From: Clostridia bacterium
GTDB lineage: Bacteria > Bacillota > Clostridia > Christensenellales > Aristaeellaceae
NCBI GenBank assembly: GCA_017534885.1
Contig: JAFXVR010000018.1
Location: 62,001 to 126,000 of the forward strand
DNA: 64,000 bases
Direction: 5' to 3'
How positions within the stretch are numbered: position 1 is the stretch's first letter; each line of letters begins with the position of its first letter. The notes under the pieces are model-generated. The model saw only the letters and a program-made list of their open reading frames with translations. It had not been told where the DNA came from and did not search any database. Positions 51,042-60,300 of this stretch are shown here, piece after piece. A program made the position numbers and the translations under genes.

Positions 51042-52412
51042 ATGAACGAAAGAGTCAATCAGCTCCTGGAGCGCTGGATGCCCGAATACACCGCCATGCT
51101 CCAGCGCTGGGTGCAGGTGCCCTCGGTGAAGGACAGCCCCGCGGAGGGCGCTCCCTTCGGCGTGGAGGTTCGCCGGATGCTGGACACCGCCCGGGAGGAC
51201 ATCGAGGGCTTCGGCTTTGAGACCCGCGTCTTCGACGGCTACGCCATGGACGCCACCCTGCCCGGCCGGACGGATGAGGTCATCGCGGTATTGGGCCACC
51301 TGGACGTGGTGCCCGTGGGCGACGGCTGGCGGGTGCCGCCCTTCGCCGGCGTGCTGGAGGGGGAGACCCTGCTGGGCCGCGGCGCGATCGACGACAAGGG
51401 CCCGGCCCTGGCCGCCCTCTTCGCCCTGCGCGCCATCCGCGAGGCGGGCGTTCCGCTGAAGAAGGGCGTCCGGCTGATCCTCGGCTGCGATGAGGAGAGC
51501 GGCTGGCAGTGCATGGCCTACTATATGCGCCACGCGGAAATGCCCCGGGTGGGCTTCTCCCCGGACGCCTCCTTCCCCCTCATCAACACGGAAAAGGGCG
51601 CCCTGCACGTCCTCATGCACGGCCGCCTGGCCGCGGAAGGGCTGCAGGTGAAGGAACTGTGGACGGGCGAGCGGATGAACGTCATCCCCGGCGTTTCCAC
51701 CGCGCTGGTGGAAGGCGGCGAGGCGGAGGCGGAGACCGTCCGCGCCTTTGCGGAGCGCACCGGCCTGCCCGTGACGGCGGAGGTGACCCCCCAGGGCCTG
51801 CGCCTGACGGCCGAGGGCATTCCCGGCCACGCGGCCTATCCCGAGGGCTGCCGCAACGCCATCGGGCTGATGCTGCTGACCCTGCGGGAGCTGGGCGTGC
51901 AGGGCTGCCTGCGCACCCTCGCCGGGGCGGTGGGCCTCGAGTATGACGGCGCGTCGCTGGGCATCGCCTGCCGCGACGAGGTCTCCGGGCCCCTGACCTG
52001 CAACCTGGGCATCCTCCATGTGGACGCGGAGGGCGGCGTCTTCGCCACCCTGGACTGCCGCTGCCCCATCACCGCTGATCTCAAGGCCCTGGACGAGACC
52101 GCCCGGGCCCACCTGTCGGGCTTCACTTTCGAGCCCTCCTCCTTCACCCCGCCCCACCACGTGCCCGCCGACAGCGAGCTTGTGACCGCCCTCCTGGCCG
52201 CCTACACCGGCGTAACCGGCGAGGAGGCCGAGCCCGAGTCCACCGGCGGCGGCACCTACGCCAAGGTGCTGGCGGAGGGCGTGGCCTTCGGCGCCGTCTT
52301 CCCCGGCGAAAGCGACCTCTGCCACCAGGCCAACGAGCTGGTCAGCCTCCCCAACATGCTCCGCGCCGCGAAGATTTATGCGGACGCGATCATCAGGCTC
52401 TGCGGGGAGTGA
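51042..52412 (+). CDS. M20-family dipeptidase (PepV/Sapep-like)
   Basis: The 456-residue metalloenzyme belongs to the M20 family of dipeptidases that hydrolyse Xaa-dipeptides, likely in the cytoplasm. Metal ligands are visible: GHLDVVP (His near residue 87), [10 protein letters not shown] (Asp at about 120), and CDEESGWQC (glutamates at about 152-153); a late H at about 429 (DLCHQANE). The lid domain occupies about residues 185-330. GGAGG precedes the ATG at 51042. Confidence 0.9.
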   Translation: MNERVNQLLERWMPEYTAMLQRWVQVPSVKDSPAEGAPFGVEVRRMLDTAREDIEGFGFETRVFDGYAMDATLPGRTDEVIAVLGHLDVVPVGDGWRVPPFAGVLEGETLLGRGAIDDKGPALAALFALRAIREAGVPLKKGVRLILGCDEESGWQCMAYYMRHAEMPRVGFSPDASFPLINTEKGALHVLMHGRLAAEGLQVKELWTGERMNVIPGVSTALVEGGEAEAETVRAFAERTGLPVTAEVTPQGLRLTAEGIPGHAAYPEGCRNAIGLMLLTLRELGVQGCLRTLAGAVGLEYDGASLGIACRDEVSGPLTCNLGILHVDAEGGVFATLDCRCPITADLKALDETARAHLSGFTFEPSSFTPPHHVPADSELVTALLAAYTGVTGEEAEPESTGGGTYAKVLAEGVAFGAVFPGESDLCHQANELVSLPNMLRAAKIYADAIIRLCGE

Positions 52413-52427
52413 AAGGCCTGTTTTCCC

Positions 52428-52455
52428 TTGACATCCTGCGGGAATGTGGTATGCT
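52428..52455 (+). promoter_or_regulatory. Promoter of gpmA
   Basis: TTGACA (52428-52433, perfect), 16 bases, TATGCT (52450-52455), 58 bases before the ATG. Confidence 0.7.
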
Positions 52456-52513
52456 GATAAGGCAGGGGCGCGGCCTGAGAGCGCCCGGAACAAAAGGAAC
52501 GGAGGACAGGAAT

Positions 52514-53260
52514 ATGATGAAGCTGGTGCTGGTGCGCCACGGCGAGAGCGAATGGAACAAGCTGAACCTCTTTACCGGCTGGACGGACGTGGATCTGAGC
52601 GAAAAGGGCCATGAGGAGGCCAAGGCCGCCGGCCGCGTGCTCAAGGCCGAGGGCTATGATTTTGACATCTGCTACACCTCCTACCTGAAGCGCGCCATCC
52701 ATACCCTCAACCACATTCTGGACGAGATGGACCGCAACTGGCTGCCGGTCGTGAAGACCTGGAAGCTCAACGAGCGCCACTACGGCGCCCTGCAGGGCCT
52801 GAACAAGGCCGAGACCGCCGAGAAGTACGGCGAGGATCAGGTGAAGGTCTGGCGCCGCTCCTTCGACGTGAAGCCGCCGGCCCTGGAGCCCGACGACGAG
52901 CGCAGCGCCCTGAAGCAGGCCATGTACCGCGATGTGGACCCGGCCCTGCTGCCCGCCAACGAGAGCCTCGAGACCACCATCGAGCGCGTCATCCCCTTCT
53001 TTGAGGACGTGGTCAAGAAGGACATGGCCGAGGGCAAGCGCGTGATCATCGCCGCCCACGGCAACTCCCTGCGCGCCCTGGTGAAGTACCTCGAGGGCCT
53101 GAGCGACGATGAGATCATCGGCGTGAACATCCCCACCGGCTCTCCGCTGGTCTATGAGTTCGACGACGACTTCAACGTGACCGGCCACTACTACCTGGGC
53201 GACCAGGAAGCCCTCAAGAAGGCCATGGAAGCCGTGGCCAATCAGGGGAAGAAGCAGTGA
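52514..53260 (+). CDS. gpmA: 2,3-bisphosphoglycerate-dependent phosphoglycerate mutase
   Basis: The 248-residue enzyme interconverts 3- and 2-phosphoglycerate in glycolysis using a phosphohistidine. [10 protein letters not shown] (His9) is the phosphorylated site, with [11 protein letters not shown] and [10 protein letters not shown] supplying other active-site residues. Length is standard. Two adjacent ATGs (52514, 52517) follow GGAGGACAGG; either could be used. The gene has its own promoter and terminator. Confidence 0.95.
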   Translation: MMKLVLVRHGESEWNKLNLFTGWTDVDLSEKGHEEAKAAGRVLKAEGYDFDICYTSYLKRAIHTLNHILDEMDRNWLPVVKTWKLNERHYGALQGLNKAETAEKYGEDQVKVWRRSFDVKPPALEPDDERSALKQAMYRDVDPALLPANESLETTIERVIPFFEDVVKKDMAEGKRVIIAAHGNSLRALVKYLEGLSDDEIIGVNIPTGSPLVYEFDDDFNVTGHYYLGDQEALKKAMEAVANQGKKQ

Positions 53261-53304
53261 GATGAGCTGTTAGCTGTTAGCGGGATACGGAAACAGAATA
53301 ATTG

Positions 53305-53339
53305 CGGCGGCCTCTTTTGACGGGGGCTGCCGTTTTTTG
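53305..53339 (+). terminator. Terminator of gpmA
   Basis: Stem CGGCGGCC / GGCTGCCG with one mismatch and a T-run (TTTTTT), 44 bases after the gpmA stop. Confidence 0.7.
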
Positions 53340-53343
53340 GCTC

Positions 53344-53379
53344 TTGACGCATAGACATATGATGCTATAATATGTCTAT
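53344..53379 (+). promoter_or_regulatory. Promoter and operator palindrome of the toxin-antitoxin operon
   Basis: TTGACG (53344-53349), 16 bases, TATAAT (53366-53371). A perfect inverted repeat ATAGACATA (53351-53359) / TATGTCTAT (53371-53379) spans the -10. It is the expected binding site for the antitoxin or the complex to repress the operon. Confidence 0.8.
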
Positions 53380-53401
53380 AGCCATCAAGGAGGGATGTGT
53401 C

Positions 53402-53686
53402 ATGCAGGCTTACAGAGAGACGATCAGGCCGTCTGCCGATCTGCGAAACCACTACAATGAAATTTCGAGGCAATGCAGAGACCAGAAAGAGGCCGTCATC
53501 ATCACGGTCAACGGACGGGGAGATACCGTTTCCATCTCCTACGAAGAATATCAGCGGCTGAAAGCGAGACTGGCGCTGCTGGAAATTCTGGCTGAATCGG
53601 AGGAGGATGTGAAGTACGGCCGGGTCGCACCCATTCAGGATACTTTTGACGATCTCAGGAGGATGCTGATGGAGGAAAAGCCGTGA
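53402..53686 (+). CDS. Type II antitoxin, Phd/YefM-like
   Basis: The 94-residue protein resembles Phd/YefM antitoxins: an N-terminal DNA-binding part (SADLRNHYNEISRQC, then VIITVNGRGDTVSISYEEYQ) and an acidic C-terminal tail (DTFDDLRRMLMEEKP) that would bind the toxin. Start at 53402 chosen because GGAGGGATG precedes it. Its stop TGA overlaps the toxin GTG start at 53683. Confidence 0.85.
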   Translation: MQAYRETIRPSADLRNHYNEISRQCRDQKEAVIITVNGRGDTVSISYEEYQRLKARLALLEILAESEEDVKYGRVAPIQDTFDDLRRMLMEEKP

Positions 53687-54000
53687 AATACCAGGTATTG
53701 CGGACCGACAAAGCCGACGCCATGATCAGGAAAATCGTCCTGTATATCGCTGAAAGATTCGGCCCTGAAGTGGCGATGAAAAAACTGGAAGAGCTGGAAG
53801 ACGCTGTACAGCAGCTGGGGGAGCATCCGCTTGCCGGTACAGATCCGAGGTATCCAGTGCTGAAACGCCAGGGTTACAAGGTGTTGATTCTGGAAAAAGA
53901 TCTGGTGTTCTATAAGATCGATGAAAGCCGAAAACTGATCACTGTTCACGCTGTGACGGATCAGCAGCAGGACTATCTCAGCATCATCAGGGGTCTATAG
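53683..54000 (+). CDS. Type II toxin, RelE/ParE-like
   Basis: The 105-residue basic protein matches RelE/ParE toxins (plasmid-stabilisation family): KYQVLRTDKADAMIRKIV, LGEHPLAGTDPRYP and a YKVLILEKDLVFYKID strand pair. RelE types cut mRNA on the ribosome; ParE types block gyrase. Which of these applies is unclear. The GTG start overlaps the antitoxin stop, giving tight coupling. Confidence 0.85.
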   Translation: MKYQVLRTDKADAMIRKIVLYIAERFGPEVAMKKLEELEDAVQQLGEHPLAGTDPRYPVLKRQGYKVLILEKDLVFYKIDESRKLITVHAVTDQQQDYLSIIRGL

Positions 54001-54010
54001 CTCCCTCCAC

Positions 54011-54055
54011 ACAACAAAACCAGCCCGGCCGCGAACCTCATCGCAGCCGGGCTGG
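54011..54055 (-). terminator. Terminator between the toxin gene and the exported protein gene
   Basis: A perfect 10-bp stem CCAGCCCGGC (54020-54029) / GCCGGGCTGG (54046-54055). On the minus strand it is followed by TTTTGTTGT, so it serves the gene at 54091. Confidence 0.75.
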
Positions 54056-54090
54056 CTTGATTCAGGGAGCTTTGGCCTCCCCTGGCTGGT

Positions 54091-55431
54091 TTACTGGCTG
54101 ATGTCCATGTTCATCAGGCTCATGAGCACGGTGGAGACGCTCTCGGGAGCGCTCTGGATGACCTTGAAGAGCAGGCCGGCCAGGTTGGGCACGATGTTGT
54201 TCTGAGCCCATTCGCTCTGGGCGGTTTCGTCCATGGAGAGGATGTCCGCGGCGCCTTCCTTGTTCAGGCCTTCCATCGGGGCGGCGGTGCCCAGGGTGCT
54301 GGTGCAGGTCAGGCTCAGGCCCGGCAGGGCGCTGGTGGTGACGACGGTCACGGACTGTCCGCCAATGTCGCCGTCCTCGAGCGCGCTCAGCACGGCGACC
54401 TCGGTGATGTCGAAGTCGTGGGTCTCGCCGCCGCTGGTCATGGACAGGTTGAAGCCGGAATAGCAGTTGATGTCGGTTTCGGTGAGCTCATAGGTGGCGG
54501 AGAGCTTCATGCAGAGGGCGTAATCGCTGCCCTCGACGCGGATGGTCACGGTCTCGGGGGCTTCGGCCTTCTTGAAGCCGATCTTCACGGAGGCGGCCTC
54601 TTCACCGTCGGTCAGGGCCATGTCGATAGCCACGGGCTCGCCATCCTCGCCCATGTAGATGATCATGGTCTCGATCTTCATCTTGCCGAAGTTTTCCTTC
54701 ATTTCGGCCAGCTTTTCGTCGGTCAGCGCCATGCCGATCTGAGACAGGGCTTCCTCGTTGGCCTTCAGGTCAGCGGCCAGGGCTTCGGCGAACTGGGGGA
54801 AGAAGTCCTCGGGCACGGTGACGGAAGCGGCGGAGACGGCGGGATCGGCGTCCTCGGGCTGCTCGGTGACCTCGACGGCCTCAACGGCCAGGACATCCTG
54901 GAGACCTTCCAGGAAAGCCTGGGTGTTCTCGAAATTCAGGCTGCTGGGATCCAGCTGGGTGGGCGCGGCCTGCGCCGCCAGCTCCTGCAGCTTGGCAAAG
55001 CTCAGGGCAATCACGCTGTCGCCCATCAGGGCCGTGGAGCCGACATACACGCTGTCGGCGCCGACTTCAGCGGTCGCGTCGATGATCTCGGTGCCGTTCA
55101 TCCCGATCGAAACAGCGCCCATGAAGGGGGTCAGCTGGATCGCGCAGGTCGCGCTCAGACTGTTCAGCAGGTCGGCGGCCATGGTCACATAGGGCCCGAT
55201 GCCCTCGACTTCGGCGTAAGCCTCGGCGCCTTCCACGGCGAAGTTCTCCGTCACGATGAGGGCCTTGCCGTTCATCAGCGCCTGCAGCAGGCCGGTCACC
55301 ACCGGATGAGACATCAGCTGAGCGGTCAGCGCGTCCACAGGGGTCTCGGCGGCTTCAACGGTTTCAGCAGTGCTGAACAGCGGCATGGCCAGCATCATCA
55401 TGGCCAGCAGCAGCGCCACAAACTTTTTCAT
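54091..55431 (-). CDS. Exported protein of unknown function
   Basis: The 446-residue protein has a signal peptide (MKKFVALLLAMMMLAMPLFS, cut near TA/ET) and a largely acidic, beta-rich mature region. The middle third is alanine/glutamate-rich (AVEAVEVTEQPEDADPAVSA). I recognise no domain. It could be a surface or secreted substrate-binding protein. A promoter TTGACA-17-TAAAAT precedes it. It lies between the toxin-antitoxin pair and the third modular exported protein. Confidence 0.7.
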   Translation of the reverse strand: MKKFVALLLAMMMLAMPLFSTAETVEAAETPVDALTAQLMSHPVVTGLLQALMNGKALIVTENFAVEGAEAYAEVEGIGPYVTMAADLLNSLSATCAIQLTPFMGAVSIGMNGTEIIDATAEVGADSVYVGSTALMGDSVIALSFAKLQELAAQAAPTQLDPSSLNFENTQAFLEGLQDVLAVEAVEVTEQPEDADPAVSAASVTVPEDFFPQFAEALAADLKANEEALSQIGMALTDEKLAEMKENFGKMKIETMIIYMGEDGEPVAIDMALTDGEEAASVKIGFKKAEAPETVTIRVEGSDYALCMKLSATYELTETDINCYSGFNLSMTSGGETHDFDITEVAVLSALEDGDIGGQSVTVVTTSALPGLSLTCTSTLGTAAPMEGLNKEGAADILSMDETAQSEWAQNNIVPNLAGLLFKVIQSAPESVSTVLMSLMNMDISQ

Positions 55432-55476
55432 GAGAAATCCTTCCTTTCTCGACAGACTCGTTTTCTGTCCTGTGTC

Positions 55477-55505
55477 ATTTTACCGCCTGAGCCCCTTCTT
55501 GTCAA
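55477..55505 (-). promoter_or_regulatory. Promoter of the exported protein gene at 54091
   Basis: Minus-strand TTGACA (55500-55505, perfect), 17 bases, TAAAAT (55477-55482). Confidence 0.7.
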
Positions 55506-55666
55506 TCGATTTGACCGAAATGTCACATATGGAGGATGAAAGATACAGGAATGAGAATGGAGGGAGGAGTTAGGAGGCAGGAGTTTCAAAAAGGCTGACT
55601 AAGAGTGGAGAGTGGAGAGTTCAGAGTTCAGAGAGGAAGAGAGAGGTTGCGAGGCGCTCCCGGTTG

Positions 55667-55695
55667 TTGACAGGGGATTCAGGCGGTGGTAAGAT
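55667..55695 (+). promoter_or_regulatory. Promoter of the third modular exported protein
   Basis: TTGACA (55667-55672, perfect), 17 bases, TAAGAT (55690-55695), 61 bases before the ATG, the same distance as for the gene at 12083. The 325-base spacer 55432-55756 otherwise holds GGAGTGAGGAG-type and AGAGTTCAGAG-type words. Confidence 0.75.
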
Positions 55696-55756
55696 AGGGA
55701 TGGATTGAGGAGATGGATGGTTCTTTTCCTGTTCCTGATGAGTGAGGTGTGTTCAA

Positions 55757-57085
55757 ATGAAAAAAGCCCTGGCGCTGTGTCTGACCCTGTTCCTCGCCCT
55801 CTGCTGCGCCTTTGCCCTGGCGGAGGAGGCTTTTTCCCTGGATTCCCTGATGGACGAGATCGAGGCTGCGCCCAAGGCAGTCGCGATGGGCGAGCTTTCC
55901 TTTGAGGTCAGCGCGGACCGGCAGTCCATCTACATCAGCCGGCCGGAGATCAGCGGCGCGGCGAATTACACCATTGCGTACAATATCTACGACAGCGACT
56001 CCGTGCCGGTCAATTACTTCTACTCGGAGGAGGCGCGGGTGGCGGCCACGCCGGGGTACGGGGGACTGTTCAACGTGTTTGTGGTGGTCACGGACACGGA
56101 CACCGGGATGACGGTCAGCGGCAACATCGGCTGGACGGAGCTGGACTGGCCCCACGCCGACGCGCTGACCGTCAGCAAGGCCACCTTCACCCTCAGCGAG
56201 GACAAGGAGTCCGTCTTCATCGACCGGCCGGAGATCGCCTGCAGGTCGGGCAAGGTCAGCATCGCCTACAATATCTACGATGACAAGTCCAGGCCGGTCA
56301 ACTATTTCTACTCCACCCTCCTGCGGGTGGCGGCGACCCCTGGCTATGACGGGAAGTTCAACGTGTTCATCGTGGTGACCGATCTGGTGACCGGCGAGCA
56401 GGATGTGCAGAACATCGGCTGGCAGATTCTCGGTAATCCCATCACCATGCCGCCTGAGGTGGGGGACATCGTGACCTTCGGCCATTACCCCCAGACCGCC
56501 GCGGGCACGGACAACACGCCCATCGAGTGGATCGTGGCGGACGTGCAGGAGGGCAAGGCCCTGCTGGTGAGCCGGTACGCGCTGGACACGAAGGTGTATC
56601 ATTCGGAGTATTCCATCATCACTTGGGAGAAGTGCAGCCTGCGCGCCTGGCTCAACAGCGGGTTCATGGACAGGGCCTTCAGCGCCGCGGAGCAGGAGGC
56701 CATCCTGCTCACCGAGGTGGACAACAGCAGGAGCCAGGGGTACAGCAACTGGCCCACCGACGGCGGGAACAACACCCAGGACAAGGTGTTCCTGCTGAGC
56801 TTCGCGGAGGCCAACAAGTACTTCCGGGTCACCTATGATCACGCCTACATGAAGGCCCGCCTCGCCGCCACGGACTACGCCGTGGAACAGGGCGTCTATG
56901 TCACCAATTATCTCACCGCCGATGGCGGGCCTTCCTGCATCTGGTGGCTGCGCTCCCCCGGCAAGGAGCCGCACACCGTCATCTTCGTCGGCGGCGAGGG
57001 CGCCATCGGCGACTGGTACGCCGAGGTTGAGGGCAAGGGCCTCCGCCCAGCTTTCTGGCTGGATCTGAATGCGGAGATCTTTTAG
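55757..57085 (+). CDS. Exported modular protein: tandem N-terminal modules plus DUF6273-like domain (third member)
   Basis: The 442-residue protein has the same layout as the one at 12083: signal peptide (MKKALALCLTLFLALCCAFA), two tandem modules with TIAYNIYDS, VNYFYS, RVAATPGY and FNVFVVVTD, then a DUF6273-like domain (CSLRAWLN, VFLLSFAEANKYF, WWLRSPG, ending LRPAFWLDL). It lies 42 kb from the other two, with about the same promoter. The modules are similar to, but clearly diverged from, those of the adjacent pair. Confidence 0.75.
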   Translation: MKKALALCLTLFLALCCAFALAEEAFSLDSLMDEIEAAPKAVAMGELSFEVSADRQSIYISRPEISGAANYTIAYNIYDSDSVPVNYFYSEEARVAATPGYGGLFNVFVVVTDTDTGMTVSGNIGWTELDWPHADALTVSKATFTLSEDKESVFIDRPEIACRSGKVSIAYNIYDDKSRPVNYFYSTLLRVAATPGYDGKFNVFIVVTDLVTGEQDVQNIGWQILGNPITMPPEVGDIVTFGHYPQTAAGTDNTPIEWIVADVQEGKALLVSRYALDTKVYHSEYSIITWEKCSLRAWLNSGFMDRAFSAAEQEAILLTEVDNSRSQGYSNWPTDGGNNTQDKVFLLSFAEANKYFRVTYDHAYMKARLAATDYAVEQGVYVTNYLTADGGPSCIWWLRSPGKEPHTVIFVGGEGAIGDWYAEVEGKGLRPAFWLDLNAEIF

Positions 57086-57148
57086 GGGAGTGAGGAGTGA
57101 GGAGTTTTAGTTAGACAGACCAACGCAGGAACGGCACATATGTATAAA

Positions 57149-57200
57149 GAAACCGCCCCCGGGTCAGACTGATGATCAGCCTGGCCAGAGGGCGGTTTTG
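57149..57200 (+). terminator. Terminator of the third modular gene
   Basis: Stem AACCGCCC (57151-57158) / GGGCGGTT (57190-57197) with an inner hairpin, followed by TTTTG. Confidence 0.7.
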
Positions 57201-57273
57201 GATGTGTTTCATCGGTTATGTCATGAATGATTCAGTTGATGTAACCAACCTTCAACCTCCAACTTTCAACCCT

Positions 57274-57361
57274 GGAGCCACAACTGGTTGTGGAATTAAC
57301 CGCTGCCCTTCACAACCAGTCGCAGCTTGGTTTAGGAAAGCGCCCTTTTGACATCCGAATC
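57274..57361 (-). repeat. 120-bp palindromic repeat, partial copy at the end of mfd
   Basis: Reverse-orientation copy containing the left end and inner arms (GAGCCACAACTGGTTGTGG, CACAACCAGTCGCAGC, GAAAGCGCCCTTTTGACATC) but lacking the right end. It reads in frame into the mfd gene: the last nine codons and TAA of mfd are inside the repeat. Confidence 0.85.
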
Positions 57362-60300
57362 ATTCTTCCCTTCCTCCCCAATCCGGTTCGCCAGGCGCTC
57401 CAGCACCTTCAGGGCTTCAGGGAGGCAGGCCTCGTCGGAGGGCCAGTCAGCCTTGAGGATCAGCATGGGTACGGCGGCGGGCGTCAGGGCGAGGCGGGGA
57501 TCGGTTTCGGCCATGGCTTTGAGGAGGAGGGCGGGGTCGGGCACAAAGCGCTCCTCCAGCTTCAGGGTCAGCTGGCCGGGGCGGCGGAAGACGCGGCTCG
57601 CGCCCAGGCGGGAGGCGACGGCGCGCAGGCGGGAGATGTCCAGGAGCAGCTCCGCCTCATGGGGCGGATCGCCGAAGCGGTCGATCATCTCGTCCAGCAC
57701 GTCGGCCCGCTCCTCGGCGGTGGTCACTGAGGCGATGCGCCGGTACATTTCCATGCGCTGGCCCTCGCCCGCGATGTAGCTCTCGGGCAGGTAGGCGCTG
57801 ATGGCCAGGTCGACGCGGGTCTCCAGCTCGCTGCGGTCAACCTGTCCCCGGGCCTCGCTCAGGGCCTCCTCGATCAGGCGGCAGTACATTTCATAGCCCA
57901 CGGCGGCCAGGTGGCCGTGCTGTTCCGGGCCCAAGATATTGCCCGCGCCGCGGATCTCCAGGTCGCGCAGGGCGATGCGGAAGCCCGCGCCGAACTCGGT
58001 GAACTCGCGGATGGCCTTCAGCCGCTGATCCGCGGTCTCCGAGAGCATTTTGTCCGGGCGCACGGTGAAATAGGCGTAGGCCTGGCGCGGGGAGCGGCCC
58101 ACGCGGCCCCGGAGCTGATAGAGCTGGCTGAGGCCGAAGCGGTCGGCGTCAAAGACGATGAGGGTGTTGGCGGTGGGCACGTCCAGGCCGCTCTCGATGA
58201 TGGTGGTGCACAGCAGCACGTCATAGCTGCCGCCGTAGAAGTCCATCATCACGTCCTCCAGGGCGCGCTCGCGCATCTGCCCGTGGGCCACGCCGATGCG
58301 GGCTTCGGGCACCAGGGCGCGGAGCCGCTCGTGGAAGCGCTCGATGGAGCCCACCCGGTTGTAGAGGAAGTACACCTGCCCGCCCCGGCCGATCTCCCGC
58401 AGGATCGCGTCCCGGATCAGGGCGTCGGAATACTCCACCACATGGGTGCGCACGGGCAGCCGGTCCTCCGGCGGGCTCTCCAGCACGGACATATCGCGGA
58501 TGCCCGACAGGGACATGTGCAGGGTGCGGGGGATGGGCGTGGCCGAGAGGGTCAGCACGTCCACCGTGCGCTTCAGGTTTTTGATGGTCTCCTTCGCGCC
58601 CACACCGAAGCGCTGCTCCTCGTCCACAATGAGCAGGCCCAGGTCCTTGAATTTCACGTCCTTGCTGAGCATCCGATGGGTACCCACCAGGATATCCACC
58701 TTGCCCTCGGCGGTCTGCTTAAGAATCTCCTTCTGCTCTTTCGGCGACTTGAAGCGGCTGAGCACCGCCACGGTCACCGGGAAGGCGGCAAAGCGCTTCT
58801 GGATGGTGGTGAAGTGCTGCTGGGCGAGGATGGTCGTCGGGGCGAGGAAGGCCACCTGCTTGGAGTCCTGCACCGCCTTGAAGGCCGCCCGGAGCGCCAC
58901 CTCGGTCTTGCCGTAGCCCACGTCGCCCACCAGCAGGCGGTCCATGGTGCGTCGGGATTCCATGTCGGCGGTGATCTCCCGCACGGACTGCTCCTGGTCG
59001 CGGGTCAGCTCGTAGGGGAACTGATCTTCAAACTCCCTGGTCCAGGGGGTGTCCGGGGAGAAGGCGTGGCCCTTTTCCTCCGCCCTGGCCGCGTAGAGGC
59101 TGACCAGGTCGAAGGCCAGGCGGCGGAGGCCCTCCTTCACCTTGCCCTTCTGCCGGCCCCACTCGGTGGAGCCGAAGCGGCTGAGCTTGGGGGTCTGGTT
59201 GGGGTTGCCGATGTAGCGCTGCACCCTTTGCAGCTGTTCGATGGGCACATAGAGCCGGTCAGAGCCCGCGTACTGGATCAGCAGGTAGTCCCGCATCGCC
59301 CCGTCGGACTCCTGGCGCACGGTGCCCTGGTAGATGCCCACGCCGTGATCCTCGTGAACCACATAATCGCCCACGGACAGCTCGGTGAAGGCGGAAATGC
59401 GCTCGCCCGCGTTGCGCCGGGCCCGGCTGCGGTGGTACTGGGCGCCCCAGATATCGCCCGGCGCGGCGAGCACCAGCCCCGCTTCCGGCCACACAAAGCC
59501 GTGGGAAAAGCTCAGGGGCAGGACGGCCGCCCCGCCCTTTTCAATCAGGAAGTCCTCCCGGAAGGGGGCGCTGACCCCCAGCTCCTCCAGGGATTCGCTG
59601 AGCCGCTGGCCCCTGGCCGCGCCGCCGGAGAGCAGGGCTGCCGTCCAGCCGCGTTCCTTCCACAGCTTCATGTCCTCCGAGAGCGGCTTGATCTGGGAGG
59701 AATAGCTGTTCAGGCCTGTGGCCTCCAGGTTGAACACCTGCCGGGGCTCGAAGGCCGCCAGTCCCCGGGTCAGGTCGGTCAGCAGCAGCAAAGGCCGTTT
59801 TTTGAGCGCCTCCGCCGCCTGCTCCCAGCTGAGAAGCAGATCAGCCTGAGCCGCCACGGCCTCGCCGCGCTCCATGGCCTCCCGCAGGTCTTCCGCGAAG
59901 CCCTTGGCCCGCTCCCGGCAGCGCTCCCGCAGGCTGTCCGGCTCCAGGAGGAGCACCAGCTGGGGGCGGAACCAGTCCAGCAGGGTGGCGGTCTCGTCGG
60001 TGAGGATGGGCAGCCAGGCCCGGATGCGCCGGAAGGGCAGCCCCTCCGCCACGGCCTCGGCGTCCCGCTCGAGGGAGTCCAGCCGCCGGGCCAGCTCGGC
60101 CTCCCGCTCCGTCTTGCGCAGGGCGGGTTTTGCCGCGGGCGCTTCCCCCTCCTCCTCGTCCTCGGGCAGGCCGGGCAGGGAGGCCAGCAGCCGGGACGCG
60201 GCCAGACCGCTCTGGCGCAGGGGCTCTAAGGCGGAACGCATCCGCGCCGCGGCCTGTTCTGCCTCCCCGGGGGCGATCAGCGCCTCGGTGGCCGGGGAGA

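Noticed and set aside
57911..60229. Long plus-strand frame opposite mfd
   Set aside because: Antisense shadow; mfd carries all expected motifs.
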